Notes: generated from the letters alone by a model not told the origin. A stretch of 64,000 nt of DNA from JAXDTI01 sp034090045 (GCA_034090045.1 JAXDTI010000004.1:129724-193723); one strand, 5' to 3'. Numbered from the stretch's first letter, positions 8,072 through 16,737 are shown. Numbers and translations: made by a program.

Positions 8072-8841
8072 CAGCGCACCGCTATTCCGGCATCCCGCAT
8101 TGCGGACTTTACCTGTGCTATCGTCAACGTGCCAAAGTGGAAGACCGATGCGGCAAGTACCGCATCCGCTCCGGCTTGAGCTGCTGCAACAAAATCTGCT
8201 GGTTTGCCGGCACCGCCGCTGGCGATGATCGGCACGCTGAGGAATTCACGTACCCGTTTAATCAATTCGATATCGAAACCGTTCTCGGTGCCGTCAGCAT
8301 CCATGGAGTTAAGCAGAATCTCGCCTACTCCGCGCTGCTCGGCTTCGCGAACCCACTCAAAAGCGTCAATTTTGGCAGAAATTGTTCCCCCGTGCGTTGT
8401 TACTTCGAAACCGGAAGCACAGCTATAGGCTCCCTGGCAGCGTCGCACATCGGCGGAAAGCACTATCACCTGGCTTCCGAAAGCTGCCGCCACCTCATCG
8501 AGCAGTTCTGGACGAGCAATGGCGGCAGTGTTGATACCGACCTTGTCCGCTCCCGCACGTAGCATAGTTTCCACATCTGCTACGCTGCGGATACCGCCCC
8601 CGACAGTCAGGGGCACGAAAATCTGGTCAGCGGCTCGATTTGCCAGTTCAACCATGGTGGCACGCCCCTCACGAGAAGCCGAAACGTCGAGAAATGTGAT
8701 CTCGTCGGCACCTTCAAGGTCATAGCGAGCAGCAAGTTCGACAGGATCTCCAGCATCACGTAAGTTACGAAAATTTACTCCCTTTACCACCCGACCATCG
8801 CGAACATCCAGGCATGGTATGACTCGAATAGCAACTCCCAT
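8071..8841 (-). CDS. hisF: Imidazole glycerol phosphate synthase subunit HisF
   Basis: HisF is the cyclase half of the HisFH complex and turns PRFAR plus HisH-derived ammonia into imidazole-glycerol phosphate and AICAR. The 256-residue barrel shows the first catalytic Asp in VIPCLDVRDGRVVKG, the second in LSADVRR, and phosphate-binding glycines (TVGGGIRS, ASGGAGK). A GAGGAA ribosome site precedes the ATG. The insertion CQGAYSCASG after SADVRR is common in this family. Other his genes are not in the window. It lies four bases after the FKBP gene. Confidence 0.96.
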   Translation of the reverse strand: MGVAIRVIPCLDVRDGRVVKGVNFRNLRDAGDPVELAARYDLEGADEITFLDVSASREGRATMVELANRAADQIFVPLTVGGGIRSVADVETMLRAGADKVGINTAAIARPELLDEVAAAFGSQVIVLSADVRRCQGAYSCASGFEVTTHGGTISAKIDAFEWVREAEQRGVGEILLNSMDADGTENGFDIELIKRVREFLSVPIIASGGAGKPADFVAAAQAGADAVLAASVFHFGTLTIAQVKSAMRDAGIAVR

Positions 8842-8845
8842 AGCA

Positions 8846-9784
8846 CTATTCCTCCGTGTCAGCTGTAGCGGTGGCTAAAATGTCGACTATCACAACAGTG
8901 ATTCCCTCACCGCTGGCCTGCTCGGGGGGCAACACCATGAGTATTCGGGAACCGACACGTTGCCCGGAAAGCGAATCACTCACCCCGGTGAAGCTGGAAG
9001 ACAAATCGAGAAGCTGAACCCCTCCCCCATTCCAGGTGAAAGTCTTCGGAGTTTTATCCCCCCATTCCCAACGCCCGTACTGGGCTATCAAGGAACTTTT
9101 AGAACCGACCTGCCTGCCGCTGCCACTTCGCAGCACCCTTATATAGGGTTCTTTCGGTTCGGTAGCGGAATATGAGGCTATCTGTGGCAGGTTGTTTTCG
9201 GTTTTGACCTGCACCGGGAAGTCCAAGGGGAGCTGGATATCTCTACCTTGAACAACTGTCGAGAGCACATCCAAAACCGCTATTTCCATAGTTGTTGAGC
9301 CGGAAGCAGCGATAGGTCTGGTTACAACAATACGGCTGCCTTCGCGCTTGCCGGTAAGAATCTCAGCGAAATCACCAAAAGTGGCGTTGTCCAGCTGACC
9401 AAAAACCGGTTTAGCACCAGTCTTATCACCGATAGGCTGCCCGGTGCGACCATCAAAAGAGGTTACGGTCACCAGTGCTGGCTGCCCGGCGACCAGTTGT
9501 CGACCGTCACCGGTTATCTCCAGCCGGGTCTTTTGCAACATGATCGGCAGCGAACCTTCCATGTCAAGCACCGGTATGGCTCCGAGATCACCGTCCACTT
9601 CAAAGCTCATCGAAACTCCAGTGAGATGGCGAGCTTCCCAGTAACGGTAGCCTGTATATCCGGCAGAAATTATCGTGACGATCAGCAGAATCGCCAGGTA
9701 AGCCGGCCATAACCGCAGGGCTTTTCTCACTGGCGATACTTTTCGCACCATTGTTGAGCGGCTTGGGAAACTCGTTTTATCCAT
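8846..9784 (-). CDS. Membrane-anchored FKBP-type peptidyl-prolyl isomerase
   Basis: A 312-residue protein with an N-terminal membrane helix (about 27-45, LWPAYLAILLIVTIISAGY). The exported part holds two FKBP-like regions, about 90-190 (PVFGQLDNATFGDFAEILTG...GSRIVVTRP) and 200-312 (SSLIAQYGRWEWGDK...GSRILMVLPPEQA). It probably aids proline-limited folding at the cell surface. The chosen ATG at 9782-9784 overlaps the pafA stop (ATGGATAA) and has GGAG eight bases upstream. The next in-frame Met (9751) has none. FKBP genes often follow pafA in actinobacteria. Catalytic competence is not certain. Confidence 0.82.
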   Translation of the reverse strand: MDKTSFPSRSTMVRKVSPVRKALRLWPAYLAILLIVTIISAGYTGYRYWEARHLTGVSMSFEVDGDLGAIPVLDMEGSLPIMLQKTRLEITGDGRQLVAGQPALVTVTSFDGRTGQPIGDKTGAKPVFGQLDNATFGDFAEILTGKREGSRIVVTRPIAASGSTTMEIAVLDVLSTVVQGRDIQLPLDFPVQVKTENNLPQIASYSATEPKEPYIRVLRSGSGRQVGSKSSLIAQYGRWEWGDKTPKTFTWNGGGVQLLDLSSSFTGVSDSLSGQRVGSRILMVLPPEQASGEGITVVIVDILATATADTEE

Positions 9785-11147
9785 GCAGCTGCTCCAATAC
9801 TTGCCGGCTGAACACGCTGTCATATTCGAGTGGGTCTTCCAAGGAAATATCGGGAAGGTTTTCGGGCTCAAACCGGATATGCATCCAGTCAGCCGCAACC
9901 CCGATACCGGCACGTTCAGCTGCAGAAAGCAGCTTGCCACGGATATTTGCCCTGGTGTTTTTTGGCGGTGTCTTTTGGGCTGACTCGGCAGCCCCACCGG
10001 GCAGCAGGGTCGCAAGTAACCCGGCAGCCTCCATCTTTTCACGCAACCCGGAATTCCCGATTTCATGGTAGGCCAGTTCCAGCCGCAACAGTTGATTATG
10101 GCTCAGTTTTCCATCAGCTCGGTTCTGCATCTGCTTCAGGATTCGCTGTTTCGCCAAATAATCAACTTTCGGCGTGATGCTTTCAACGTCACCTGCTGAC
10201 AGAGCCGCAAGCAACTCACCCCATTCAATCAGGCAGCGAGAACGCCAGGAATCGGTATCAGAAATCACGGTTTTAAGCATCGAGACTATCCGCAGCTGCA
10301 ACTCCACAGCTTTCAGGTGTTCCCCTGCCGCAGTCTGAACCATAGAATCAGGGTTCGCGCTGATTTCACGCAAAGCGTTCAGCGGGTCAGCCAGTTCAAG
10401 GCGGGCAAGTTCGTTGTTGTCAAGGTCGCCACTTTCCAGGGCGTCCAGCAGCAGCGTTGTAGTCGCAACTTTCATGTAGGTCGGGTACTGACCAACATTA
10501 CTGTCACCGACGATAATGTGGAGTCTTCGATACTTCTCTCCACCAGATAGCGGCTCGTCACGAGTGTTAACTATCGGTTTGGAATCAGTTGTGGCACGTG
10601 AATACACGTCATTGATTACGAAAGGACGCTGGGAAAGGTAGTATCTGCCGTCTGCTCCGAGATGACCTGCCCCGGTATATAGTTGCCTGGTCACCAGGTG
10701 GGTAATCAGCGGGGGCAGATTGTTTATGAATTTTTTGTCTCGCCTTATCAGATAGTTTTCATGGCATCCGCAGGAGTTCCCAGCAGCGTCGAGGTTATTA
10801 CGCATCAGATGCAAAACACCGGGCATTCCCCGCTCCGTCAGGGAAAGATTTACCTGCTGAAGCATGGCAGCAAACAGCATGTCACCCGCTCTATCGTGAG
10901 CGAGAAGGGTCATGGGGTCGCCACATTCCGCAGTCGCATATTCCGGATGTGACCCCACATCCAGGTACATACGTCCCCCGTTGGGCAGGAAAACATTTGT
11001 GGAACGATACTGCTGCTGTAGCGGCGCAAAAAGTTCCGCGGCAGCGGCTTCAGCATTCATCGGTGCCACGCCGGCAGCTGTGGAGGCGCAGGTTATCCCA
11101 TATTCGGTTTCCAGTCCGATAACTCTGCTGGTTTCTGAAGGTGTCAT
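9777..11147 (-). CDS. pafA: Pup-protein ligase PafA
   Basis: PafA joins the C-terminal glutamate of Pup to substrate lysines with ATP. The 456 residues start with the fold's nucleotide-binding signature (VIGLETEYGITC) and contain GGRMYLDVGSHPEYATAECGD, which includes the catalytic Asp. Further conserved parts are GCHENYLI and VNTRDEPLSGGEKYRRLHIIVGD. The length fits PafA rather than the longer Dop. The ATG overlaps the pup stop (ATGA). Proteasome genes prcB and prcA, which separate pup and pafA in mycobacteria, are absent. Confidence 0.95.
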   Translation of the reverse strand: MTPSETSRVIGLETEYGITCASTAAGVAPMNAEAAAAELFAPLQQQYRSTNVFLPNGGRMYLDVGSHPEYATAECGDPMTLLAHDRAGDMLFAAMLQQVNLSLTERGMPGVLHLMRNNLDAAGNSCGCHENYLIRRDKKFINNLPPLITHLVTRQLYTGAGHLGADGRYYLSQRPFVINDVYSRATTDSKPIVNTRDEPLSGGEKYRRLHIIVGDSNVGQYPTYMKVATTTLLLDALESGDLDNNELARLELADPLNALREISANPDSMVQTAAGEHLKAVELQLRIVSMLKTVISDTDSWRSRCLIEWGELLAALSAGDVESITPKVDYLAKQRILKQMQNRADGKLSHNQLLRLELAYHEIGNSGLREKMEAAGLLATLLPGGAAESAQKTPPKNTRANIRGKLLSAAERAGIGVAADWMHIRFEPENLPDISLEDPLEYDSVFSRQVLEQLHG

Positions 11148-11296
11148 TGACCACCCTTTTGTACGAAACCAGAAACGAAAGCATCGGCATCCTCGTAGAG
11201 AACATCGTCTATTTGGTCGAGCAGCTCATCAAGCTCAGTATCGGTTTTACCGGTAACCTGTTGCGATTCACTTTGGGAGTTAATTTCGTTGTTCAT
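11144..11296 (-). CDS. pup: Prokaryotic ubiquitin-like protein Pup
   Basis: A 50-residue gene squeezed between dop and pafA, overlapping dop by 17 bases and pafA by four. The translation is acidic and largely disordered, with the central helix region ELDELLDQIDDVLYEDADAF and the C-terminus VQKGGQ. The terminal Gln must be deamidated to Glu by Dop before PafA can use it. The ATG at 11294-11296 follows AAGGAGGGAA, an excellent ribosome site that lies inside the dop reading frame. It is shorter than most Pups (about 60-70 residues), with the loss at the N-terminus. Confidence 0.95.
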   Translation of the reverse strand: MNNEINSQSESQQVTGKTDTELDELLDQIDDVLYEDADAFVSGFVQKGGQ

Positions 11297-12881
11297 TTCC
11301 CTCCTTAGTTAATTCCTTTAACGACTGGTCAATATCTGGTAGCCGGATCGATAGTGGCTCGCTATCAGTGCCGCCTGCGGCAGTTGTCAGCGGGTCGCCC
11401 ATGTTTGCGCGGACGAGCCGACCGTTACCGTTTTCAAAAACCAGGGTACCCCAACTGGCTGAGATGAGCCGTTGCGGATATTTTCGGACAGCTCGGGCTC
11501 GAATAAGCGCTCGGGTACCTGCCGGGGGCGTGTTGAGGGCTGCTGCCGTTTCGCTTTCAGTAAAGAGCCGTTGCACCTGTCCCGCAGAGCGTAGTTTCGC
11601 TACCAGTGATTTTTCTGGTCGTAAATCTGCCCACTGCAAATCCATTGCGGCGAGTAGCGGGTCATCCCACCCGCTGGAATGACGCATACGCATCCCCTCT
11701 AAAAGCCGATATTTTCCGACCCACTCAACCCGTCCAGCCATTGACAGTGGGTCTTTTGCCAGCCCCGACACGGTTTCAGCCCAGATTTCAACAATGTGTT
11801 GCAGCTCGCTCAGGTCTTCACGGGACTGCTCCCCGAAATCGCCGCTCTCGGCTCTGCGCAACGCGGCAAGAATTAAATCGATATAGCGTTGATGCAGATC
11901 GAGCGCACTCAACTCACCGGCACCGCGAGTCGCTATCCGGTGTTTGAATTCAAGATCATGACTTACAGCCCAGGTTTCCTCCACCGGGTCTTTCGCTATC
12001 GCCAGCGCCTCTAACTCGGATACCGGATAGGCGTTTTCCAGCAACCACAGGAATGCGTGAGTAGCGCCAAAACGCAGATATGCGGAGCACTCAAATAGGT
12101 TTGCGTCGCCGCCGATAACGTGTAGGCGCCTCCACTTTTTAGCATCGGCGTGTGGCTCGTCACGGGTGTTCACTATCGGCCTGTTAAAAGTCGTTTCGAG
12201 TCCGATATCGTTTTCCACGAAATCGGCGCGCTGGGAGATCTGAAATCCGGGACGTTCAGAGCGCTGCCCTAACCCTACCTTTCCGGAACCGCAAATCAGT
12301 GGACGCACCACCATGAAGGGTATTAACGCTGCGGATAGCTGCGAAAAAGGCAGCGAGCGTGTAACCGAATAGTTTTCGTGAGCGCCATAACTGGCTCCTT
12401 TACCATCGGTGTTGTTTTTGAATAACACGATTTCACTCTCGAGCCGATCGATTGCTTTACGCGCCAGGAGTTCCCCGGCACGGTCAAAACGAACCATATC
12501 GGCAACACTGGCACATTCCGGGGCTGAATACTCCGGATGGGCATGATCCACATATATTCGCCCGCCATTATGGGTGACAAAGGCTCTCGGTTTCGGGGCG
12601 CGCAGCGAGTTTAGCTCTGCCTCACCCAACTCTCGCACACCAGACGGTGCCAGCCGATCCGGGTTGTCGGTTAGCAGAGAGGGGTCTACTGAGGCACGCT
12701 GATAACGATGGCCTCGCATATCGTTTAGCGGATCTTCTCCGTAGTAATCCCAACCTACCATAGTGCCATCTGCATCTGCCATAGCCTCAATCACTTTGGT
12801 AGAGGCGGCTATCACATTCGGATACCGTTCACCAGGAACCAAAATACCGTATTCTGTTTCGCTCGCCATCGCTCGAGGCAT
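11280..12881 (-). CDS. dop: Pup deamidase/depupylase Dop
   Basis: Dop converts the C-terminal Gln of Pup to Glu and removes Pup from substrates. The 533 residues share the PafA fold: ASETEYGILVPG at the start, then GGRIYVDHAHPEYSAPECAS with the catalytic Asp, GAHENYSV, and VNTRDEPHADAKKWRRLHVIGGD. A region after residue 40 (GWDYYGEDPLNDMRGHRY) is the Dop-type loop absent from PafA. The start is TAATG, overlapping the trmI stop by one base. In mycobacteria the mpa/ARC ATPase lies between trmI and dop, but here there is no room for it. Confidence 0.95.
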   Translation of the reverse strand: MPRAMASETEYGILVPGERYPNVIAASTKVIEAMADADGTMVGWDYYGEDPLNDMRGHRYQRASVDPSLLTDNPDRLAPSGVRELGEAELNSLRAPKPRAFVTHNGGRIYVDHAHPEYSAPECASVADMVRFDRAGELLARKAIDRLESEIVLFKNNTDGKGASYGAHENYSVTRSLPFSQLSAALIPFMVVRPLICGSGKVGLGQRSERPGFQISQRADFVENDIGLETTFNRPIVNTRDEPHADAKKWRRLHVIGGDANLFECSAYLRFGATHAFLWLLENAYPVSELEALAIAKDPVEETWAVSHDLEFKHRIATRGAGELSALDLHQRYIDLILAALRRAESGDFGEQSREDLSELQHIVEIWAETVSGLAKDPLSMAGRVEWVGKYRLLEGMRMRHSSGWDDPLLAAMDLQWADLRPEKSLVAKLRSAGQVQRLFTESETAAALNTPPAGTRALIRARAVRKYPQRLISASWGTLVFENGNGRLVRANMGDPLTTAAGGTDSEPLSIRLPDIDQSLKELTKEGNEQRN

Positions 12882-13921
12882 TACTCTTCCCCTCCCTGGC
12901 GTATTCGGCTTGGTTCGTCACTTTGAACGTAACGCCGCGACCCGCCTTCGGCATCCCGCAGTACCTGCCTGATTTTTCTTCGGGTTTTCACTTTCTGGCC
13001 GGTTGCCTGTTCATCCCAGGTTTCCACACTGTTCCACTGACCACCTTTACCCTCAGCCATTTTTGCTGGGCGTGTCTGAATCCGGATCGGTCGACTACCC
13101 GGGGCTAGCACCCTGGTAAACACCAGGAACCCGGTGTGACCTATCATCTCATGTTCGGGACGCACTGCGAGACCCTGCACATGCCAATTTCGTTGAACGA
13201 ATTCGCTGGATTGCGGTTCCATGAAACGTTCAGATTTGCGCAATTCCTCGCAGAGCCGGGATAGTTGGGGCACGGTCGCGACATAGGCAACCAGCACTCC
13301 TCCGGGCTGCAACACTCGAGCACAGGTCTCTATATGCAGCCAAGGCTCCAGCATATCGAGCAAAACCCTGTTTACAGACTGCTCTGCCAGGTCTGTACCG
13401 GCATGCGCAACATCCTCTAGATGCAGATGCCAATTGCTTGGCTGCTCTTTAAACCAGGTTCGCACATTCGCTGCCGCAACCTGGGCGAAATCTTCACGAA
13501 GCTCATAGGAGTGCAGTTCTCCGGCACCTGCAAGTGCATTCAACAGGTGCATTGTGAGAGCACCGGATCCGACACCGGCTTCCAGGATACGCTGCCCTGG
13601 GCGTATATCTGCGAGGCGGACAATCTGCCCACAATCTTTCGGATATATTATTGCCGCACCGCGGGGCATGGAGAGCACATGGTCAGTGAGCAGTGGCCGC
13701 ATAGCGAGTATCTCGCGACCTTCCCGGCTGCGAATCACCGAACCTTCAGGCACCCCTATCAGCTCGTCAAGCCGGAAAGAAACCCTGTTAGCGTTGAACC
13801 ATTTACCCGCTTGAATGGTCACAGTATAGGTTTTCCCATTTGCGGTTTGTAACTGGACACGGTCATTTTCGCAAAAGACCCATTCCGGAGTCTCTCCTGA
13901 GTTTTCCACAGCTTCAAGCAC
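12881..13921 (-). CDS. trmI: tRNA (adenine(58)-N1)-methyltransferase TrmI
   Basis: TrmI methylates A58 in the T loop of tRNAs. The 346 residues have an N-terminal beta domain (about 1-85) and a Rossmann methyltransferase domain with the SAM motif EAGVGSGALTMHLL and NRVLLDMLEPW. An extra C-terminal basic tail of about 60 residues (from about 285) is rich in Lys, Arg and Gln. The start is GTG 13919-13921 with no ribosome site; a TAGACT hexamer ends six bases upstream, so translation is probably leaderless. It faces a RecB-like gene across 40 bases, as in mycobacteria (Rv2118c/Rv2119). Confidence 0.93.
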   Translation of the reverse strand: MLEAVENSGETPEWVFCENDRVQLQTANGKTYTVTIQAGKWFNANRVSFRLDELIGVPEGSVIRSREGREILAMRPLLTDHVLSMPRGAAIIYPKDCGQIVRLADIRPGQRILEAGVGSGALTMHLLNALAGAGELHSYELREDFAQVAAANVRTWFKEQPSNWHLHLEDVAHAGTDLAEQSVNRVLLDMLEPWLHIETCARVLQPGGVLVAYVATVPQLSRLCEELRKSERFMEPQSSEFVQRNWHVQGLAVRPEHEMIGHTGFLVFTRVLAPGSRPIRIQTRPAKMAEGKGGQWNSVETWDEQATGQKVKTRRKIRQVLRDAEGGSRRYVQSDEPSRIRQGGEE

Positions 13922-13961
13922 ACTAGCAGTCTACTTTGCTCAGGCGCGATACCCTTAACTG

Positions 13962-14792
13962 GTGAGTAAATACAGTGCGCTATCTCCGTCCCGCATAAAG
14001 GATTTCCAGCAATGCCCTCTCAAATTTCGGCTACTGGTGGTGAATCATCTTTCCGCAAAACCCAACCAGGCGCAATTGCGCGGAACCCTGGTCCATTCGG
14101 TATTGGAGCATCTATTTGATTCTTCAGGTTCAGAACGAACGAATACGCGGGCTGAAGAACTATTGGTTGAACAGTGGGGTGAGCTGAAGACCAGTAACGA
14201 GGATACTGCCGTCCGGCTTTTCCCTGACGATGCTGGAGAAGATGAGTTCTTAGGTGAGGCGCGACGTCTGATCAGTAACTATTTTATTCTCGAAAACCCC
14301 CAGCTGCTCACCCCTTCTCACCGGGAGTTCTATGTTCGAGACACCCTGGATTCGGGGCTGCGGGTGCACGGAGTAATCGATCGTGTAGAAATCAGTTCTG
14401 ATGGACAGGTGCGAATCGTTGACTACAAGACCGGAAAGGCACCTTCAGAGCGTTTCCTCTCCCCACTCGTGTTCCAGATTCGTTTCTACTCGTTGCTGTG
14501 GTACCGGCTCTACGATACGCTACCTAAACTATTGCAATTGGAGTTTTTGGGGGATGCGAAAGTGTTCAGTTATGAACCGAGTACACCAGATCTGCAACGA
14601 GTTACCTTGGAGCTTGAGGAGTGTTGGGGAGCTATCCGCACGGCGATAACCGAGCGCGTATTCGAGCCGCGCACTTCAAAACTCTGTGACTGGTGTGATT
14701 TTCGGGAACTTTGCCCGGCTTTTGGTGGACAGGCTCCCGAGATCGATGAGGAGGGCTTAGAAAAGCTCAGTAGTGCCGGCCCGATGACCTAG
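13962..14792 (+). CDS. RecB-family PD-(D/E)XK nuclease
   Basis: A 276-residue single-domain nuclease related to the RecB/AddB C-terminal domain. It opens with LSPSRIKDFQQCPLKFR (first cysteine), has GTLVHSVLEHLFD and the catalytic core GVIDRVEISSDGQVRIVDYKTGK (Asp and Asp-x-Lys). It closes with CDWCDFRELCPAFG, giving the remaining cysteines of a probable 4Fe-4S cluster. It may act in DNA repair. The start is GTG at 13962, with TACCCT ending six bases before it and no ribosome site, suggesting a leaderless mRNA. It is divergent from trmI. Confidence 0.88.
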   Translation: MSKYSALSPSRIKDFQQCPLKFRLLVVNHLSAKPNQAQLRGTLVHSVLEHLFDSSGSERTNTRAEELLVEQWGELKTSNEDTAVRLFPDDAGEDEFLGEARRLISNYFILENPQLLTPSHREFYVRDTLDSGLRVHGVIDRVEISSDGQVRIVDYKTGKAPSERFLSPLVFQIRFYSLLWYRLYDTLPKLLQLEFLGDAKVFSYEPSTPDLQRVTLELEECWGAIRTAITERVFEPRTSKLCDWCDFRELCPAFGGQAPEIDEEGLEKLSSAGPMT

Positions 14793-14798
14793 ACGCTT

Positions 14799-15461
14799 TC
14801 AAAGCGTACGCAAAAAGGCTTCATCTAGCAGTGAAACCTGAGAAAGGTGCGGTAATTGCTGATCGCAGTTCTCAGGGGCCGCGGTATTGCCGATAATAAC
14901 CACCCTGGCGCCAGCAGCACATCCGGAGCGTAACCCGGGGAGAGAGTCCTCGAAGATACAGCAGTCGCGGATCTCGACTCCCAACATCTCGGCTGCCTGC
15001 AGGTAGGGTTGCGGGTCAGGTTTGGATTTGCTCACCTCGTCTCCGGAAACACTCAAGTCTATAGCTCCCTGCGGCAGGCTGCCGAGTGCCGCATCAACGA
15101 GCCCCCGATAGGATGACGTGACTATGGCTTTCGGTATTTCTGCCAGTTGAGACAGCATTTGTGGCACTCCCGGAAACCACGGGGCACCTTCTTCACGGTA
15201 GTAAGTCGCCATCCGTGACACCAACATATCCAAAACAACCGCTGCAGTGGTTTGAGCGCCGGTGAGTGAAACCATTTGTTCGGATGCCAAACGTAGCGAA
15301 CCGCCTTTGAGTATTTCGCCGTATTCACTGTTCCAGGGCATCCCGAATTCGGCGAGCACCGCTGTCTCGGCACGTAACCATAGCGGTTCAGAATCCAACA
15401 GTGTACCGTCTAAATCGAAGAGTAGTGCCTGCGGGAGTCCCCTCCTGACCATGTGAATCAT
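14799..15461 (-). CDS. HAD-family phosphatase (beta-phosphoglucomutase-like)
   Basis: The 220 residues have the HAD motifs in order: LLFDLDGTLLDSEPLW (nucleophile Asp and acid/base Asp), IVTSSYRG (Ser/Thr motif), SKSKPDPQPYLQA (Lys) and CIFEDSLPGLRSGCAAG (acidic motif). A helical cap (about 20-85) places it near phosphoglucomutase-like and sugar-phosphate phosphatases. The substrate cannot be read from the sequence. It converges on the RecB-like gene with six bases between stops. The palindrome ACGCTTT-C-AAAGCGT at 14793-14807 overlaps the end and could be a weak terminator. Confidence 0.85.
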   Translation of the reverse strand: MIHMVRRGLPQALLFDLDGTLLDSEPLWLRAETAVLAEFGMPWNSEYGEILKGGSLRLASEQMVSLTGAQTTAAVVLDMLVSRMATYYREEGAPWFPGVPQMLSQLAEIPKAIVTSSYRGLVDAALGSLPQGAIDLSVSGDEVSKSKPDPQPYLQAAEMLGVEIRDCCIFEDSLPGLRSGCAAGARVVIIGNTAAPENCDQQLPHLSQVSLLDEAFLRTL

Positions 15462-15520
15462 ATTTCAACTCTACCGGGAGCCTGCCGGTGAGAAACGTGA
15501 CTTCCATATAGGTTTGTTAT

Positions 15521-16462
15521 ATGCGCTACTCACAGGTCGGAAAAACCGGTTTGCAGGTGTCGACGCTCGGATTGGGCACCCTCACCTGGGGTCAGGACAC
15601 TGACATCCACGAGGCAGCAGATATGCTTGACACCTATATATCTGCAGGTGGAAACCTTTTGGAGTGTTCAGCTTGGTACGGCTCGGGTGCAGCTCTTGAC
15701 GCCCTGGGGAAGCTGCTAGCCCGAGACGATATTGACCGTACTAGCCTGAATCTGGTTATCAGTCCTTTCGGTGTTCCAGATTCCGCAACCGGGCGTTACC
15801 TGCCAGGTCGCGGATGGCTGTTAACCAGCCTGGATTCAGCACTTCAGGTATTAGGAACCGACTATTTGGATGTTTGGAACATCCCAGGTTCGCTGCTCGG
15901 GCGGATCCGCATGGAAGAGTTGACACAAACGATTGCTACCGCCGTGAGCAGCGGAAAGGTCCGTTATGTTTCCTGTTCCGGAGCCCCAGCATGGATGATA
16001 GCCCGTCTTCATACGCTTCTTGAGACACAAAACTTGGAGGTTGCCGCGCTTTCGTCACCTTATTCGCTGCTCTCGCGGGGGGCGGAGGAAGAATATTTTG
16101 ATATGACAAAGTCTCTCGGGATAGGTTTCTTCGCTGTCTCTGTGTTAGCTGCCGGTGTTTTGACCGGTAAGTATCGGGTGAACACTCCTCCGGATTCCCG
16201 TGGAGCTTCTCCACTGTTATCTTTCACTGTGGAACCGTATCTGAAACGTGATTATCTCGGAACCGTTGATGCCCTCGCCGCTGCCGCTGAGGGGTTAAAT
16301 AAAACTGCTGCGCAGTTAGCGTTGAACTGGTCGTGGCGAAATCCCGCGGTGAGCTGCGCTATTACTGGCCCTCGCACGAGTGCGCAATTGAATCAACTGC
16401 TGGATGCCGCAGATTCGGATGTGCCGCACCAGATCGCGCACGCACTTGACCAGGTTTCATAG
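15521..16462 (+). CDS. Aldo/keto reductase family protein with degenerate catalytic residues
   Basis: The 313 residues match the AKR barrel throughout: VGKTGLQVSTLGLGTLTWG, LGTDYLDVWN, GKVRYVSCSGAPAWMI, YSLLSRGAEEE, and the NADPH-side segment KTAAQLALNWSWRNPAVSCAITG. Of the catalytic Asp-Tyr-Lys-His set, only Tyr53 seems kept. Asp is Glu48, Lys aligns with Pro82 (VISPFG), and His aligns with Pro122 (VWNIPG). It may bind cofactor or substrate without normal reduction. There is no clear ribosome site; TATAGG lies eight bases before the ATG. It converges with the small gene at 16483. Confidence 0.85.
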   Translation: MRYSQVGKTGLQVSTLGLGTLTWGQDTDIHEAADMLDTYISAGGNLLECSAWYGSGAALDALGKLLARDDIDRTSLNLVISPFGVPDSATGRYLPGRGWLLTSLDSALQVLGTDYLDVWNIPGSLLGRIRMEELTQTIATAVSSGKVRYVSCSGAPAWMIARLHTLLETQNLEVAALSSPYSLLSRGAEEEYFDMTKSLGIGFFAVSVLAAGVLTGKYRVNTPPDSRGASPLLSFTVEPYLKRDYLGTVDALAAAAEGLNKTAAQLALNWSWRNPAVSCAITGPRTSAQLNQLLDAADSDVPHQIAHALDQVS

Positions 16463-16482
16463 TTAAAAAGATACGAAAGACT

Positions 16483-16728
16483 CTAGTCTTCTTCATCATA
16501 GTCGGTGTCATAATCCTCGTCGCTGTCTTCATCGACCGACTCGAAAGGCAGCTCCACCCCATAGCGAGTGAAGAGCGCATCATCGTATCGTTCGAAGGCG
16601 CTCAGTAGCCGTTTCTCGGCTCGTAGCACAGTTGCCGAATCCGGATCGTCACTGTCGGAGGCGGCACGATAGTGCTCCCGGATAGTGGTGACGAATTCGT
16701 CTAGTAACGCCGAAACATCAACTGCCAT
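16483..16728 (-). CDS. Small acidic protein of unknown function
   Basis: An 81-residue protein with a helical N-terminal two thirds (SALLDEFVTTIREHYRAASD, RAEKRLLSAFERYDDALF) and a very acidic tail (ESVDEDSDEDYDTDYDEED). I do not recognise a family. Its ATG follows GGGAC, nine bases after the stop of the FAD oxidoreductase, so the two are probably co-transcribed. The acidic tail could bind a basic partner or metal, but nothing shows this. Confidence 0.75.
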   Translation of the reverse strand: MAVDVSALLDEFVTTIREHYRAASDSDDPDSATVLRAEKRLLSAFERYDDALFTRYGVELPFESVDEDSDEDYDTDYDEED

Positions 16729-16737
16729 GATTGTCCC

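Noticed and set aside
8846..10066. Longer form of the FKBP gene starting inside pafA
   Set aside because: The extra 94 residues overlap pafA in another frame. The ATG at 9784 has a ribosome site and the usual stop/start overlap.
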